Shown: positions 43,610 to 53,727, counted from the first letter of the stretch. The stretch: DNA of 64,000 nt from CAVPGP01 sp963704025 (GCA_963704025.1 CAVPGP010000001.1:372001-436000), one strand, 5' to 3'. Translations and numbers: made by a program. The notes: generated by a model not told the origin, from the sequence alone.

Positions 43610-45168
43610 TCCCACTCGATCGTGGACGGAGGCTTCGACGTCACGTCGAGCACGACGCGGTTCACGTGCGGGATCTCGTTCACGATCCGTGACGAGATCG
43701 TCTCGATCAGGTCGTACGGGAGCCGCGCCCAGTCGGCGGTCATGGCGTCCTCGCTCGTGACGGCCCGGAGCACGATCGGGTAGCCGTAGGTGCGCTCGTC
43801 GCCCTGCACGCCGACGGAGCGAATCGCCGGCAAGACGGCGAACGACTGCCAGAGGTTGCGGTAGAGGCCGGCCCGGCGCACCTCCTCCTGGAGGATCGCG
43901 TCGGCCTCGCGCAGGATCTCGAGCCGCTCGCGGGTGACGTCGCCGACGATCCGGATCGCGAGGCCCGGGCCGGGGAACGGCTGTCGCCAGACCATCCGCT
44001 CCGGCAGGCCGAGCTCCTCGCCGACGCGGCGCACCTCGTCCTTGAAGAGCAGGCGGAGCGGCTCCACGAGCTCCATCTCCATGTCGTCGGGAAGGCCGCC
44101 GACGTTGTGGTGCGACTTGATCTTGGCGGCCACGCCGGCCTCGCCTCCCGACTCGATCACGTCCGAGTAGAGCGTGCCCTGGACCAGGAACCTCGGGCTC
44201 CCGAGGCCGTCCCGGCTCAGCATCTCCGCCTCCGCCTCGAAGACGCGGATGAACTCGTCGCCGATGATCGTGCGCTTCTCCTCCGGGTCCGAGACGCCCT
44301 CGAGCCGCGTGAGGAACCGCTCCCGTGCTTCGACGTGCACCAGCGGGACGTGGAAGTGCTCGCCGAACGTCTCGACGACCTGCGCCGCCTCGTCCTTCCG
44401 CAACAGGCCGTGGTCGACGAAGACGCAGGTCAGCTGGTCGCCGATCGCCCTGTGCACGAGGAGTGCCGCGACCGACGAATCGACGCCGCCCGAGAGGCCG
44501 CAGATCACACGCTCGCCGCCGACCTGCGCCCGGATGCGCTCGATCTGCTCCTCGATCACGGCCGCCGGCGTCCAGTCGGGCGCCGCGTCCGCGACCCGGT
44601 AGAGGAAGTTCTCCAGGATGTCCTGGCCGTGCGGCGTGTGCACGACCTCGGGGTGGAACTGGACGCCGTAGAGGCCGCGCTCCTCGTCCTCGAACGCGGC
44701 GACCGGGGTCGAGGGCGAGCCGGCGACCGTTCGCGCGCCGGCCGGCGGCGCCGTGACCGTGTCGCGGTGGCTCATCCAGCACGTCTGGTCGAGCGGCAGA
44801 TCGGCGAAGAGCTTCCCGTCCGCGGCGTGGAGCTCCGTCTTGCCGAACTCGGACGCGCCCGTGCGCTCGACCTTGCCGCCGAGCTCCAGCGCGAGGAGCT
44901 GGGCGCCGTAGCAGATGCCGAGGGTCGGCACGCCCTGCTCGAAGACGGCGGGATCCATCTTCGGCGCGTTGTCCGCGTAGACCGACGCAGGGCCGCCGGA
45001 GAGGATCATCGCGACCGGGTTCCGGCGGCGGAGCTCGTCGACGGAGATCGTGTGCGGAACGAGCTCCGAGTAGACGCGCGCCTCTCGCACGCGCCGCGCG
45101 ATCAGCTGGCTGTACTGACCGCCGAGGTCGACCACGAGCACGGGCCGCTCGTCCTGCGGGGCGATCAC
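43606..45168 (-). CDS. guaA: GMP synthase (glutamine-hydrolysing)
   Basis: A 520-residue GuaA of normal length. The amidotransferase part has VDLGGQYSQLIARRVRE near 12, the nucleophile in TLGICYGAQLLALELGG near 82, and QFHPEVVHT near 170. The ATP-pyrophosphatase part has the P-loop GLSGGVDSSVAALL near 225, then IKSHHNVGGLP, and the C-terminal dimerisation domain ends INEIPHVNRVVLDVTSKPP with the IEWE tail. GTG 45168 lies one base after the guaB stop, forming a guaB-guaA operon for converting IMP to GMP. Confidence 0.96.
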   Translation of the reverse strand: MIAPQDERPVLVVDLGGQYSQLIARRVREARVYSELVPHTISVDELRRRNPVAMILSGGPASVYADNAPKMDPAVFEQGVPTLGICYGAQLLALELGGKVERTGASEFGKTELHAADGKLFADLPLDQTCWMSHRDTVTAPPAGARTVAGSPSTPVAAFEDEERGLYGVQFHPEVVHTPHGQDILENFLYRVADAAPDWTPAAVIEEQIERIRAQVGGERVICGLSGGVDSSVAALLVHRAIGDQLTCVFVDHGLLRKDEAAQVVETFGEHFHVPLVHVEARERFLTRLEGVSDPEEKRTIIGDEFIRVFEAEAEMLSRDGLGSPRFLVQGTLYSDVIESGGEAGVAAKIKSHHNVGGLPDDMEMELVEPLRLLFKDEVRRVGEELGLPERMVWRQPFPGPGLAIRIVGDVTRERLEILREADAILQEEVRRAGLYRNLWQSFAVLPAIRSVGVQGDERTYGYPIVLRAVTSEDAMTADWARLPYDLIETISSRIVNEIPHVNRVVLDVTSKPPSTIEWE

Positions 45169-45169
45169 C

Positions 45170-46681
45170 TCAGCCGCGCCGATAGTTCGGTGCGTCCTTC
45201 GTGATCGTGATGTTGTGCGGGTGGCTCTCCCGCAACCCGGCACCCGTGATCCGGACGAACCGCGCCTCCTTCAGCTCCGGCACGGTCGCGGCGCCGCAGT
45301 AGCCCATCGCCTGCCGGACGCCGCCGACGAGCTGGTGGAGGATGTTGCGCACCGGCCCCTTGTAGGGGACCCGGCCCTCGATCCCTTCGGGGACGAGCTT
45401 GTCCGAGTCCTCGACGTCGCCCTGGAAGTAGCGGTCCTTCGAGAAGCCGCGCGCCTTCATCGCACCGAGCGAGCCCATGCCGCGGTACTCCTTGAAGCGC
45501 TCGCCCTGGGCGATCACGACCTCGCCGGGCGCCTCGTCGGTGCCGGCGAGCATCGAGCCGAGCATGACCGCGTCGGCGCCCGCGGCGATCGCCTTCGCGA
45601 GGTCGCCCGACGAGGTGACGCCACCGTCGGCGACGACCGGGGCGCCGTACCGCCGCGCCACCTCGGCGCAGTCGTAGACGGCCGTGATCTGCGGGACGCC
45701 GACGCCCGCGACGACGCGGGTGGTGCAGATTGACCCTGGTCCGATGCCGACCTTGATCGCGTCCGCGCCCGCATCGAGCAGCGCCTCGGCGGCCTCAGCG
45801 GTGGCGATGTTGCCGGCCAGCAGCTGCTGCTCCGGCCACTCGCGCCTGATCCGCCGCACCATCTCGATCACCGAGGCGGCGTGGCCGTGGGCGGTGTCGA
45901 CCACGAGGACGTCGGCCTCGGCCTCGACGAGAGCGGCGGCGCGGTCGAGCGCCTCCGGCCCGACGCCGACCGCCGCGGCGACCCGGAGGCGCCCGCGGTC
46001 GTCCTTCGTCGAGAGCGGGTACTGGATCCGCTTCCGGATGTCCTTGACGGTGATCAGCCCCTTGAGGATCCCGTCCGCGTCGACGACCGGCAGCTTCTCG
46101 ATCTTGTTCCGGTGCAGGATCGCCTCGGCCTCTTCGAGCGTCGTGCCGACCGGCGCCGTGACGAGATTCGTGGCTGTCATCACCTCGGAGACGGCGCTCG
46201 CCGGATCGGCGCCGAAGCCGAGGTCGCGGTTCGTGAGGATCCCCACGAGACGTCCGCCCGCGTCGACGATCGGCACGCCGGAGATGCGGTAGCGAGCCAT
46301 CAGCGCCAGCGCGTCGCCGACGAGGTCGCCCGGCTGCAGGGTGACCGGCTCGACGATCATCCCCGACTCCGAGCGCTTGACCTTGTCGACCTCGGCGACC
46401 TGCGCCTCGATCGAGAGATTGCGGTGAACGACGCCGATCCCGCCCTCGCGGGCGAGCGCAATCGCCAGCCGCGCCTCGGTGACGGTGTCCATCGCGGCCG
46501 AGACGATCGGGATCTCGAGCTGGATCCCCCGGGTCAGGCGGGACGCGATGGAGACGTCCTTGGGCAGGAGATGCGACGCCGCCGGGACGAGCAGGACGTC
46601 GTCGAACGTGAGGCCTTCCTTGCCGAACTTGGACTCACTCGGCCGGGAGCCGAGCTCCACCACGTCGAGCTCGAGATCCAT
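45170..46681 (-). CDS. guaB: Inosine-5'-monophosphate dehydrogenase
   Basis: A 503-residue IMPDH catalysing the NAD-dependent step from IMP to XMP. The TIM barrel begins GLTFDDVLLVPAASHLLPKD near 23-42 and is interrupted by a pair of CBS domains (about 110-225). The active-site loop is GIGPGSICTTRVVAGVG near 314-330 with the catalytic Cys, and the flap has YRGMGSLGAM then YFQGDVEDSDKLVPEGIEG. The C-terminus QAMGYCGAATVPEL is typical. Its start is separated by 72 bp from the cyclase/AAA gene upstream. Confidence 0.96.
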   Translation of the reverse strand: MDLELDVVELGSRPSESKFGKEGLTFDDVLLVPAASHLLPKDVSIASRLTRGIQLEIPIVSAAMDTVTEARLAIALAREGGIGVVHRNLSIEAQVAEVDKVKRSESGMIVEPVTLQPGDLVGDALALMARYRISGVPIVDAGGRLVGILTNRDLGFGADPASAVSEVMTATNLVTAPVGTTLEEAEAILHRNKIEKLPVVDADGILKGLITVKDIRKRIQYPLSTKDDRGRLRVAAAVGVGPEALDRAAALVEAEADVLVVDTAHGHAASVIEMVRRIRREWPEQQLLAGNIATAEAAEALLDAGADAIKVGIGPGSICTTRVVAGVGVPQITAVYDCAEVARRYGAPVVADGGVTSSGDLAKAIAAGADAVMLGSMLAGTDEAPGEVVIAQGERFKEYRGMGSLGAMKARGFSKDRYFQGDVEDSDKLVPEGIEGRVPYKGPVRNILHQLVGGVRQAMGYCGAATVPELKEARFVRITGAGLRESHPHNITITKDAPNYRRG

Positions 46682-46753
46682 CCCGATGTCGCTGCCGCTT
46701 TCCAGATGGACAGGGTAACACCCGCCCCCGACGGCCCCGGCAGGGGTCGGCCG

Positions 46754-49700
46754 CTACGACCCGGCAGGGACGGCGAGCCGCTCCGCCAGCTCCCTCGCGC
46801 GGGCGGCGCTGACGATGTTCCCGCGCCGTTCGAATCCCTTAGCCGCCTCGGCCGCGAGTGCGACGGCCTCGTCGCGTTCCCCCGCCGCGGCGAGCACCTC
46901 GGACAACACGACGAGCGCCTCCATCTTCGTCTCGAGGTAGTCGCGGCCGTCCAGGATCTCGAGTGCCTCACGGGTGAGCGCCTCCGCCGCACCGAGATCG
47001 CCCGCCGCCGCCGCGAGCCGCGCCCGCACGATCCTTGTGCGAGCCTCGGGCTCGAAGTCACCGGCCTGGACGATCTGCCCGAGCTCGGCGAGCACGTGTC
47101 GCGCCTCCTCGGCCCGTCCCAGCCGTGCGAGCACGTCCGCCAGATATCCGAGCACCGTCGAGCGGAAGCCTGTCTCCCCAACCCGGCGCAGGATCTCGTC
47201 CCCCTCCCGGATGTGACGCTCCGCCGCCTCGAGGTCGCCGGCGAGGAGCTCCACCTCTGCCGCCTGCAAGGTGTGCACGCCGCGGCGGATCACGACCCCG
47301 AACTCCTCCGCCACGGCGAGGCCCTGCGCCGTCAGCGCACGCCCCTCGTCGAACCGTCCCTGGGCCGCCTCGAAGACGCCGAGCGACGTCAGCGCGAAGC
47401 ACTCGAGGCGGCGGCCTCGCCTCGCATCGGCGAGCACCTCGCGCGTGAGGGCCATGCCCTCCGCGATCGGCGCGGACCCGTACAGCTTTGCCCCGATCAG
47501 CCACTCGGTCGCCTCGTCGAGCAGCCTGCGGTCGCCCGCCGCACGCGCGAGCCGGGCGGCCTCCGCGTAGGCGTCTTCCGCTTCGGAGACACGGCCGAAG
47601 AAAAACGCGAGCCGGCCCATCACGAGCCTGGCCTCGATCAGCCCCGTCGGATCTCCGAGCCTCTCGATCTCCGCCGCGATCGCGGCCGCCTCGGCGAGCG
47701 CGGAGTCGAGCGACCCCGCCGAGCCGGACTGCCAGGCGAGCTCGACCCGGACGAGCCGTGCGCGAGCCTTGGCCGCCTCGTCTCCGGAGCGGAGCACGTC
47801 GTCGAGGTACGCCTCCACGTCGCCGAGCCTTCCCGTCTCGACGAACGCCGCGACCAGCTCGAGCAGCGCCTCCGGGCGGCGGGGTCCTCCGGCGGGAGCA
47901 GCGCCACGGCGCGGGAGAGGAGGTTGGTCGCCGCGATGAAGTCGCCGCGCCCGAGCGCCGTGTGCCCGCCGGCGAGCAGCGGGCGCGCCGCGCGCTCGGC
48001 GAGCGTGCGGGCCGCGCCATCCGGCGGTCCGAGCTCCAGCCGGTACCGGTACGCCTGCTCGAGGTGGTAGCCGAGGATCTCGTCCAGCTCAGCGCCGCTC
48101 CTCGCCTCCAGCCAATCGGCGAACCGCTCGTGCAGACCCGCCCGCGCCTCCTTGGGGATCGCCTCGTAGGCGGCGTCGCGGATCAGCAGGTGCCGGAAGA
48201 CGAACGCCTCCTCGCCGCCGAACAGCGGCTCTCCCTGGCGCACCAGCTCCTTCCGCACGAGGGCGAGCAGATGCCGCGGCACCGCCTCGCGGAGCGCGTC
48301 CGGGACCAGCTCCTCGACCGCACTCTGATGGAAGAGCTTCCCCTCGATCGCCGCCCGCTCGACCACCTCCCGCTCCGACGGCTCGAGACGGTCGAGGCGC
48401 GCCGCGAGCAGCGCCTGGATCGTCGGCGGAACCGGCGGCGCGGGGTCGTCGCCGTCGTCCCGGATCATCGCCAGCATCTGCTCGACGAAGAGCGGGTTGC
48501 CCTCGGCGGCCGAGACGATCCGCCGGCCGACGTCGGCCGCGAGCCGGCCCTCGGCCAGCAGCTCGAGGATCAGCCGCTCCGACTCCTCCTCGGAGAGCGC
48601 CTCGAGGAAGAGCGCAGTCGCGTTCAGCTTCCCCCGCCCCAGGTCGGTCGCGCCTCGAGCAGCTCCGGGCGGGCGACGCAGAGCAGCAGGATCGGCGCCT
48701 GCCGGCTCCAGTCAGCGACGTGGTCGATCAGGTCGAGAAACGTCGGCTCGGCCCAGTGCAGGTCATCGACCACGACCACGAGCGGACCCATCCGGGCGAC
48801 GCGCTCGAAGAGCTTGCGAACCGCCCAGAAGGCGTCCTCGGTGGATCCCGCCGCGTCCGTCCCTCCGACCGCGACGCCCAGCCTCGCCGCCACGAGGTCG
48901 GCGTCGGGATCGCCGGCCAGGAGCTCGCGCACGCGCTCGCCGGGGGCCTCCCGCCCGGAGCCCTGGAGCATCTCGACGAGCGGCCAGAAGGTGATCCCCT
49001 CCCCGTAGGGCAGGCAGTGTCCGCGCAGCACCGTCGCCTCGCCGTCGATCGAGTTGGAGAACTCGTCGACCAGCCGCGACTTTCCGATGCCGGCGGGTCC
49101 CAGCAGCGTGAAGAGGGATGCGCGGCGCTCGCGCACCGTCCGCTCGTAGGCCTGCCGGAGCTGGGCCAGCTCGAGGGTGCGCCCGACGAGCGGCGCGTCG
49201 AGCCGACGCTCGACGCCGGCGACTCCGGGCCGCACCGAGCGCAGGCGGCGCGCCTCGACCGGCTCGGCCTTCCCCTTCAGCCGCAGCGACCGGACGGGAT
49301 CGGCGGCGACCGCGTCGCGCACGAGGTGGTAGGTGTCCGGCCCGAGCAGGATCTCGCCCGGCTGGGCGGCCTGCTCGAGGCGGGCGGCGACGTTGACGGC
49401 GTCGCCGGTCGCGAGCGTCTCACCCTCCCCGGCCACGACCTCGCCGGTGTTCACGCCCGTCCGCACCTCCAGCCTGACGCCGTGGTCGCGTTCCAGCGCG
49501 GCGTTCAGCTCCGCGAGCGCCGTCTCGAGCTCGGCGGCCGCGCGGACCGCGCGGAGCGCGTCGTCCTCGTGCAGCGTCGGGATGCCGAAGACGGCCATCA
49601 CCGCGTCGCCGACGAACTTCTCGACGGTGCCGCCGTGTCGCTCGAGGACCATGCGGGCCGACTCGAACCAGCGGCCCATGACGCGCCGGACCGCCTCGGC

Positions 49701-49871
49701 GTCGAGCCGCTCGCCGAGCGCCGTCGAGCCGCTGACGTCCGCGAAGACGATCGTCACCGTCTTCCGCATCTCGCGCGGCTCGGCCGCGGCTTCGGCGAGC
49801 GCCGCCCCGCAGGCGTTGCAGAACCGCGACCCCCGCGGATTCTCGCGCCCGCACTCAGGACAGGCCGGCAT
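46754..49871 (-). CDS. Class III adenylate cyclase / AAA-ATPase / TPR regulator (two frameshifts)
   Basis: Reconstructed length is 1039 residues. A zinc ribbon (CPECGRENPRGSRFCNACG) leads into a class III cyclase homology domain (VTIVFADVSGSTALGERLDA near 39, KFVGDAVMAVFG, TGVNTGEVVAGEG), then an AAA-16-type ATPase with LLGPAGIGKSRLVDEF and LVVVVDDLHWAEP, and about 450 residues of helical TPR-like repeats. A G missing from a homopolymer at 48631-48635, and one C near 47878-47886, break the frame; restoring both gives an exact multiple of three. Proteins of this build are common in actinobacteria and act as large signal-responsive cyclases or regulators. Starts at ATG 49871. Confidence 0.83.
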
Positions 49872-49883
49872 GGGCCGATCCTA

Positions 49884-50045
49884 GAGGCTCGCTGCGAAAC
49901 TCAGGTGCGCGCGGGGATGGGCCAGACCAAGCGGTCCAGCCGGATCGGGCGCAGCACGTAGTGGTGCTACGGGCAAGCCAGAGCCGGCTGAGCCGCGCCG
50001 TGTCTGGCACACCAGCCGCGCGTGCCGGAGTATCACAGCGAGCCT
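49884..50045. repeat. 162-bp inverted-repeat element with nested hairpins
   Basis: The arms 49884-49914 and 50015-50045 are inverted copies matching at 26 of 31 positions (GAGGCTCGCTG is perfect at the outside). Inside, further complementary pairs nest: GCCAGAC with GTCTGGC, AGCCGG with CCGGCT, and AGCAC with GTGCT at the tip. It fills most of the 212-bp gap between the cyclase gene and the small lipoprotein gene. It could be a structured RNA or a small non-autonomous mobile element. Confidence 0.55.
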
Positions 50046-50083
50046 CCGGAACGGACGCGGGCGGGCGACGCGCCGGCGGGCGC

Positions 50084-50209
50084 TCAGTAGCGCGAGCTGG
50101 TGGTCGTACCGCCGGGCTTCGAGTCCCCGCCGCCACTCCCGCCGTAGCCGCCGCCGCAGCCTGCAGCGAGGAGCGCGATCGCAAGACAGACGAGGACGAG
50201 CAGGCGCAT
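50084..50209 (-). CDS. Small lipoprotein, 41 residues
   Basis: A very short exported lipoprotein. Residues 2-16 form a hydrophobic signal (RLLVLVCLAIALLAA) with the lipobox LAAGC, Cys17 being the lipidation site; the mature part is only 25 residues, rich in Gly, Ser and Thr (GGGYGGSGGGDSKPGG). ATG 50209, stop TGA 50084-50086. AAGAGA precedes the start. It lies downstream of pfkB on the same strand and may end that transcript. Function unknown. Confidence 0.6.
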   Translation of the reverse strand: MRLLVLVCLAIALLAAGCGGGYGGSGGGDSKPGGTTTSSRY

Positions 50210-50256
50210 GTCTCTTGTACGCGCCCCGGCCGCGTCCGGATCTCGGCGCGTGCCTC

Positions 50257-51219
50257 CTACGACGCCTCGAACCCGGCCGGCTCGAGCTCCACCAGCTCGA
50301 CACCGGGCAGGAGCCGCTGCGACTCGCGGTGGTCGAACCGGCCGGCGCCGATCTCGAGCGTCGACGCGGTGCCGGCGGCGACCGCCTCGCGGAGCGACTC
50401 CTCGACGGGACGTTCGGCGAAGCGGCCCGCCAGGTACGCCGCGATCAGCACGTCGCCCCCGCCGACGGTCGAGACCGCCTCGACCCGCGGCGCGACGGCC
50501 CGGAAGCGGCGCCGCTCCCGGTCCTCCCGCAGCAGCGCGACCGCGCCCGTCTCCTGCGTGATCAGGACGTTCCGGGCACCCATCTCCGCGATCAGGTCGA
50601 GCGCCGACTGGAAGTCCTCGTCGTCGTGGAACTCGTGTCCGACGAGACTCTCGGCCTCCGTCTGGTTCGGCGAGACGAGGAACGGCTCCGCGGCGACGCC
50701 CAGGCGCAGCGGCTCCGCCTCGCAGTCGAGCACGCTGCGGACGCCGCGGCGGTTCAGCTCGCGGATCGCCTCCGCGTAGAAGTCCTCCGGCACGTCACGC
50801 GGCAGCGAGCCCGCGAAGACGACGTACTCCGCTCCCTGGGCGAGGTAGTGCAGCTTCTCGCGCAGCGTCGCGAGCTCCCCCTCGGACACGGCAGGGCCCC
50901 ACTCGTTGATCTCGGTGTAGCTCGAGCTCGTCGGGTCGACGACCGCCGTGGAGGTGCGCGACTCGCCGGCGATGCGGACGAAGTCGTTCAGGATCGACTC
51001 GGTGGTGAGCTCCTCGACGATGCGCGTGCCGGTGCGCCCGCCTGCGAGGCCGGTCGCGATCACCGGCACCCCGAGCCGCTTGAGCGCGCGTGCGACGTTC
51101 AGGCCCTTGCCGCCCGCCAGGGTGAGACCCAGGCTGGCGCGGTGGCGCTGCCCGCGCTGGAAGTTCGGCACGGTCAGCGTCCGGTCGATGGCCGCGTTCA
51201 GCGTGACGGTGACGATCAC
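50257..51219 (-). CDS. PfkB-family sugar kinase (1-phosphofructokinase-like)
   Basis: A 320-residue PfkB kinase. The beginning IVTVTLNAAIDRTLTVPNF matches 1-phosphofructokinase/tagatose-6-phosphate kinases (TLNPAID usual, here TLNAAID). GGKGLNVARALKRLG near 37-51 binds the sugar, and the catalytic segment is STVGGGDVLIAAYLAG near 240-255, where the usual GAGD reads GGGD with the base Asp kept. Phosphorylation of fructose-1-phosphate or a related sugar phosphate is likely. GTG 51219 overlaps the stop of the DD-carboxypeptidase gene (GTGA). No PTS genes are nearby. Confidence 0.85.
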   Translation of the reverse strand: MIVTVTLNAAIDRTLTVPNFQRGQRHRASLGLTLAGGKGLNVARALKRLGVPVIATGLAGGRTGTRIVEELTTESILNDFVRIAGESRTSTAVVDPTSSSYTEINEWGPAVSEGELATLREKLHYLAQGAEYVVFAGSLPRDVPEDFYAEAIRELNRRGVRSVLDCEAEPLRLGVAAEPFLVSPNQTEAESLVGHEFHDDEDFQSALDLIAEMGARNVLITQETGAVALLREDRERRRFRAVAPRVEAVSTVGGGDVLIAAYLAGRFAERPVEESLREAVAAGTASTLEIGAGRFDHRESQRLLPGVELVELEPAGFEAS

Positions 51220-52334
51220 GAGACCCACCCCCAGGCGTGCTGCGCAGTTCGCTTGGCATACCAGCCCACCCGGCCGCCGACGCCGGGCTTCGCGATCGAG
51301 CGGTCGGCGAGGAGCGGCTGCGCCGCCAGCAGCCGACCGCCGGCGAAGACGCGCACCTCGCCGAGCCGCTTGCCCTTCTGCACGGGGAGCGAGACCGCCG
51401 TCGTCGCGACGATGCGCTCCCGGAGCGGCCGGTCGACGCGGATCACCTTCAGCACCGGCTTCGCCGCCACGAGCCGGAGCTCGCCGCGACCGTAGGGGGT
51501 CTGCGCCGTCGCATAGACCCGGCTCGGAGAGATCGCCGTCACGACCGTGTACTGCGACAGGCCCCAGGCCAGGAGCTCCGCGAGGTCATCGTTCCGCTGC
51601 GTGCGGGTGGGGCTGCCGAGGACGGTTGCGTAGACGGTCGTGCCTCGCCCGCGGGCCGCGGCCACCTCGGACCAGCCGGCGGCGCTCGTGTGGCCGGTCT
51701 TCACCCCCAGGAGGTGCGGGAACGTCGAGAGCAGGTCGTTCCACGTGTGGAGCGTCCGGCCGCCGGCGATCGCAGCCGTCCGCTCGCGCACGGTCGCCCG
51801 GACGAACGGGTTCCGCATGGCGAGCCAGCCGAGCCGCGTGACGTCGCGCGCGCTGGAGACGTGCCCGGGCGCGTCGAGGCCGTCCGGGCGGACGAAGTGC
51901 GTCTCGGTCAGCCCGAGCTCGGCAGCCTTCGCGTTCATCATGGCGACGAAGCGGGGCACGCTCCCCTCGCCGACGTGCAGCGCGAGCGCGTAGGCGGCGT
52001 CGTTCGCGCTCTGGATCAGCGCCGCCTTCAGCAGGTCGCGGACGGTGATCCGCTCGCCGGTCCGCAGGTTGATGGTCGACTCGCCGACGACGGCGGCGCC
52101 CGGCCTGACGGTGACGACGTCCGAGAGCTTCGCGTGCTCGAGCGTCACGAGCACGGTCATCAGCTTGGTGATGCTGGCGATCGGAACCCGCTCGTCCGGA
52201 TGGCGCGCGGCCAGCACGTCGCCCGTCGCGGGATTCAGCACCACGTAGGCCCGCGCCGTCACGGGCGGTGTCCCGCCGAGTGCCGAAGGAACGAGGACGA
52301 GGGCCGCAAGCAGCGCGATCAGCCGGGGCCTCAC
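51216..52334 (-). CDS. D-alanyl-D-alanine carboxypeptidase (PBP5-like)
   Basis: A 372-residue S11 peptidase that trims D-Ala from peptidoglycan stem peptides. A signal peptide (LIALLAALVLVPSALGG) is followed by the active-site triads: S-x-x-K in IASITKLMTVLV near 53, S-x-N in QSANDAAYALALH near 115, and KTG in LLGVKTGHTSAAGW near 213. A C-terminal beta-domain of about 110 residues follows; no amphipathic membrane anchor is obvious. It lies in the pyrF-LysM-dac-pfkB strand run, 11 bp after the LysM gene. Confidence 0.92.
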   Translation of the reverse strand: MRPRLIALLAALVLVPSALGGTPPVTARAYVVLNPATGDVLAARHPDERVPIASITKLMTVLVTLEHAKLSDVVTVRPGAAVVGESTINLRTGERITVRDLLKAALIQSANDAAYALALHVGEGSVPRFVAMMNAKAAELGLTETHFVRPDGLDAPGHVSSARDVTRLGWLAMRNPFVRATVRERTAAIAGGRTLHTWNDLLSTFPHLLGVKTGHTSAAGWSEVAAARGRGTTVYATVLGSPTRTQRNDDLAELLAWGLSQYTVVTAISPSRVYATAQTPYGRGELRLVAAKPVLKVIRVDRPLRERIVATTAVSLPVQKGKRLGEVRVFAGGRLLAAQPLLADRSIAKPGVGGRVGWYAKRTAQHAWGWVS

Positions 52335-52344
52335 AGGCGGAAGG

Positions 52345-52758
52345 TTACTTGACTCGGATCCTCTGGCCGATGAAGAGCGAGGTCGACTTGACGCCGGGGT
52401 TCAGGCTCTCGACCCGCGCGACGGTCGTCCCGTTCTTCGAGGCGATCGTCACGAACGTGTCGCCGGCCACCACCGTGTAGTACGCGGCGCCCCCCGGCTT
52501 GGGCTTCGGCTTCGTCGTCGTCCTCCCACGGGCGGTGGTCACCACGGCCGTCTTCGTCGGCACCTTCGCGGTGTCCGTGTCCGAGGCGCCGCGCAGGCCG
52601 GAGCGGATCAGCAGGATCGCGATCGTGGCGGCCAGCAGGAACGCGGCAGGCGCCGCATAGCGCGTCCAGTCGCTCTTCGGCTTGGGGCGCTCCGCGGGCC
52701 GGTTCGTGCGCCGCGCGCGCCGCCCGCGGCCGGGTGCCTCGCGGCGTGGCCGGGCCAC
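52345..52758 (-). CDS. LysM-domain membrane protein
   Basis: A 137-residue type II membrane protein. A basic cytoplasmic N-terminus (MARPRREAPGRGRRARR) precedes one membrane helix (APAAFLLAATIAILLIRSG near 36-54), a Thr/Lys/Pro linker, and one C-terminal LysM domain (YYTVVAGDTFVTIASKNGTT then VESLNPGVKSTSLFIGQRIRV near 93-137). LysM binds N-acetylglucosamine-containing glycans, so the protein probably contacts the wall. It starts four bases after the pyrF stop; the neighbouring DD-carboxypeptidase fits a wall role. Confidence 0.88.
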   Translation of the reverse strand: MARPRREAPGRGRRARRTNRPAERPKPKSDWTRYAAPAAFLLAATIAILLIRSGLRGASDTDTAKVPTKTAVVTTARGRTTTKPKPKPGGAAYYTVVAGDTFVTIASKNGTTVARVESLNPGVKSTSLFIGQRIRVK

Positions 52759-52761
52759 CGG

Positions 52762-53664
52762 CTACCAGCCCGCGACGGCCCAGATCTCGCGCTTGAGCCG
52801 CGACGCCTCGGCGCCGGCAGCGGTGCGGAAGTCGCCTCCCTGGGCCCGGTACGCAAAGATCACCGAGCGTGAGGCGTTCACGAGCGCGCTCGCCGGGCCG
52901 CTCGTGAAGGCGCGCGCCACGTCCGCCGGCGTCGCGCCCTGGGCGCCCACTCCCGGCAGGAGGAGGACCGATTGCGGCATCAGCTTCCGCGCCTCGCCGA
53001 TCGCGCGCGGATGTGTCGCGCCGACGACGGCGCAGACACTCGAGAGGCCGCGCTCGCCGACGAGGTCCTCGCCCCATTCGGCCACGAGCCGCGCGACCTG
53101 CTGCCAGAGCAGGGTGCCGTCCGAGAGCTGCAGGTCCTGGACGTCGGCACCGGCGTTCGAGGTCTTGACGACGCAGAAGATCCCGCTGCCGTGCCTGCGG
53201 CAGGAGGCGAGGAACGGCTCGACCGACTCCCGGCCCATGTACGGGTTGACGGTCAGCGCGTCGGCGACGCCGCTGTCGAGATACGCCTCGGCGTACGCCC
53301 GGGCGGTCGAGCCGATGTCGCCGCGCTTGCCGTCCGCGAGCACGAGGAGGCCGCAGGAGCGCGCATACGCGCTGACCTCTTCGAACGCGCGCAGCCCGTC
53401 CGCGCCGAGGCATTCCCAGAACGCGAGCTGCGGCTTGACCGCCACCGCGTGCGGCGCGACGGCGTCGACGATCCCGCAGGCGAAGCGGCGAAACGCCTCC
53501 GCGCCGGCGGCGCGGCTGCCGGCGGAGTCGCCGCGAAGCTCGACGGGCAGCAGGTCGAGCCGGGGGTCGAGCCCGACGACGAGCTGGCTGCGCTTGCGCT
53601 CGACCGCCTCGGCGAGCCGGTCGGCGAAGAGCGCGGTGGCGGTTGCGACCCCTGCTTCCATCAT
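52762..53664 (-). CDS. pyrF: Orotidine 5'-phosphate decarboxylase (type 2)
   Basis: A 300-residue OMP decarboxylase, the last step of UMP synthesis. LVVGLDPRLDLLP near 29-41 and the catalytic LVLADGKRGDIGSTARAYAE near 107-126 (D-x-K-x-x-D) place it in the longer type-2 group found in mycobacteria and relatives; TVNPYMGRESVEPFL near 138 and LLPGVGAQGATPADV near 235 are the remaining phosphate-site segments. The start is one of two adjacent ATG codons. pyrE lies about 500 bp upstream, separated by the HU gene and a terminator. Confidence 0.94.
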   Translation of the reverse strand: MMEAGVATATALFADRLAEAVERKRSQLVVGLDPRLDLLPVELRGDSAGSRAAGAEAFRRFACGIVDAVAPHAVAVKPQLAFWECLGADGLRAFEEVSAYARSCGLLVLADGKRGDIGSTARAYAEAYLDSGVADALTVNPYMGRESVEPFLASCRRHGSGIFCVVKTSNAGADVQDLQLSDGTLLWQQVARLVAEWGEDLVGERGLSSVCAVVGATHPRAIGEARKLMPQSVLLLPGVGAQGATPADVARAFTSGPASALVNASRSVIFAYRAQGGDFRTAAGAEASRLKREIWAVAGW

Positions 53665-53727
53665 GCCCGCGCTTCCATCAGTGCGGAGCCTATCGCCCCG
53701 TCCGGAGCGCGCGGCCGGCCGCGAAGA

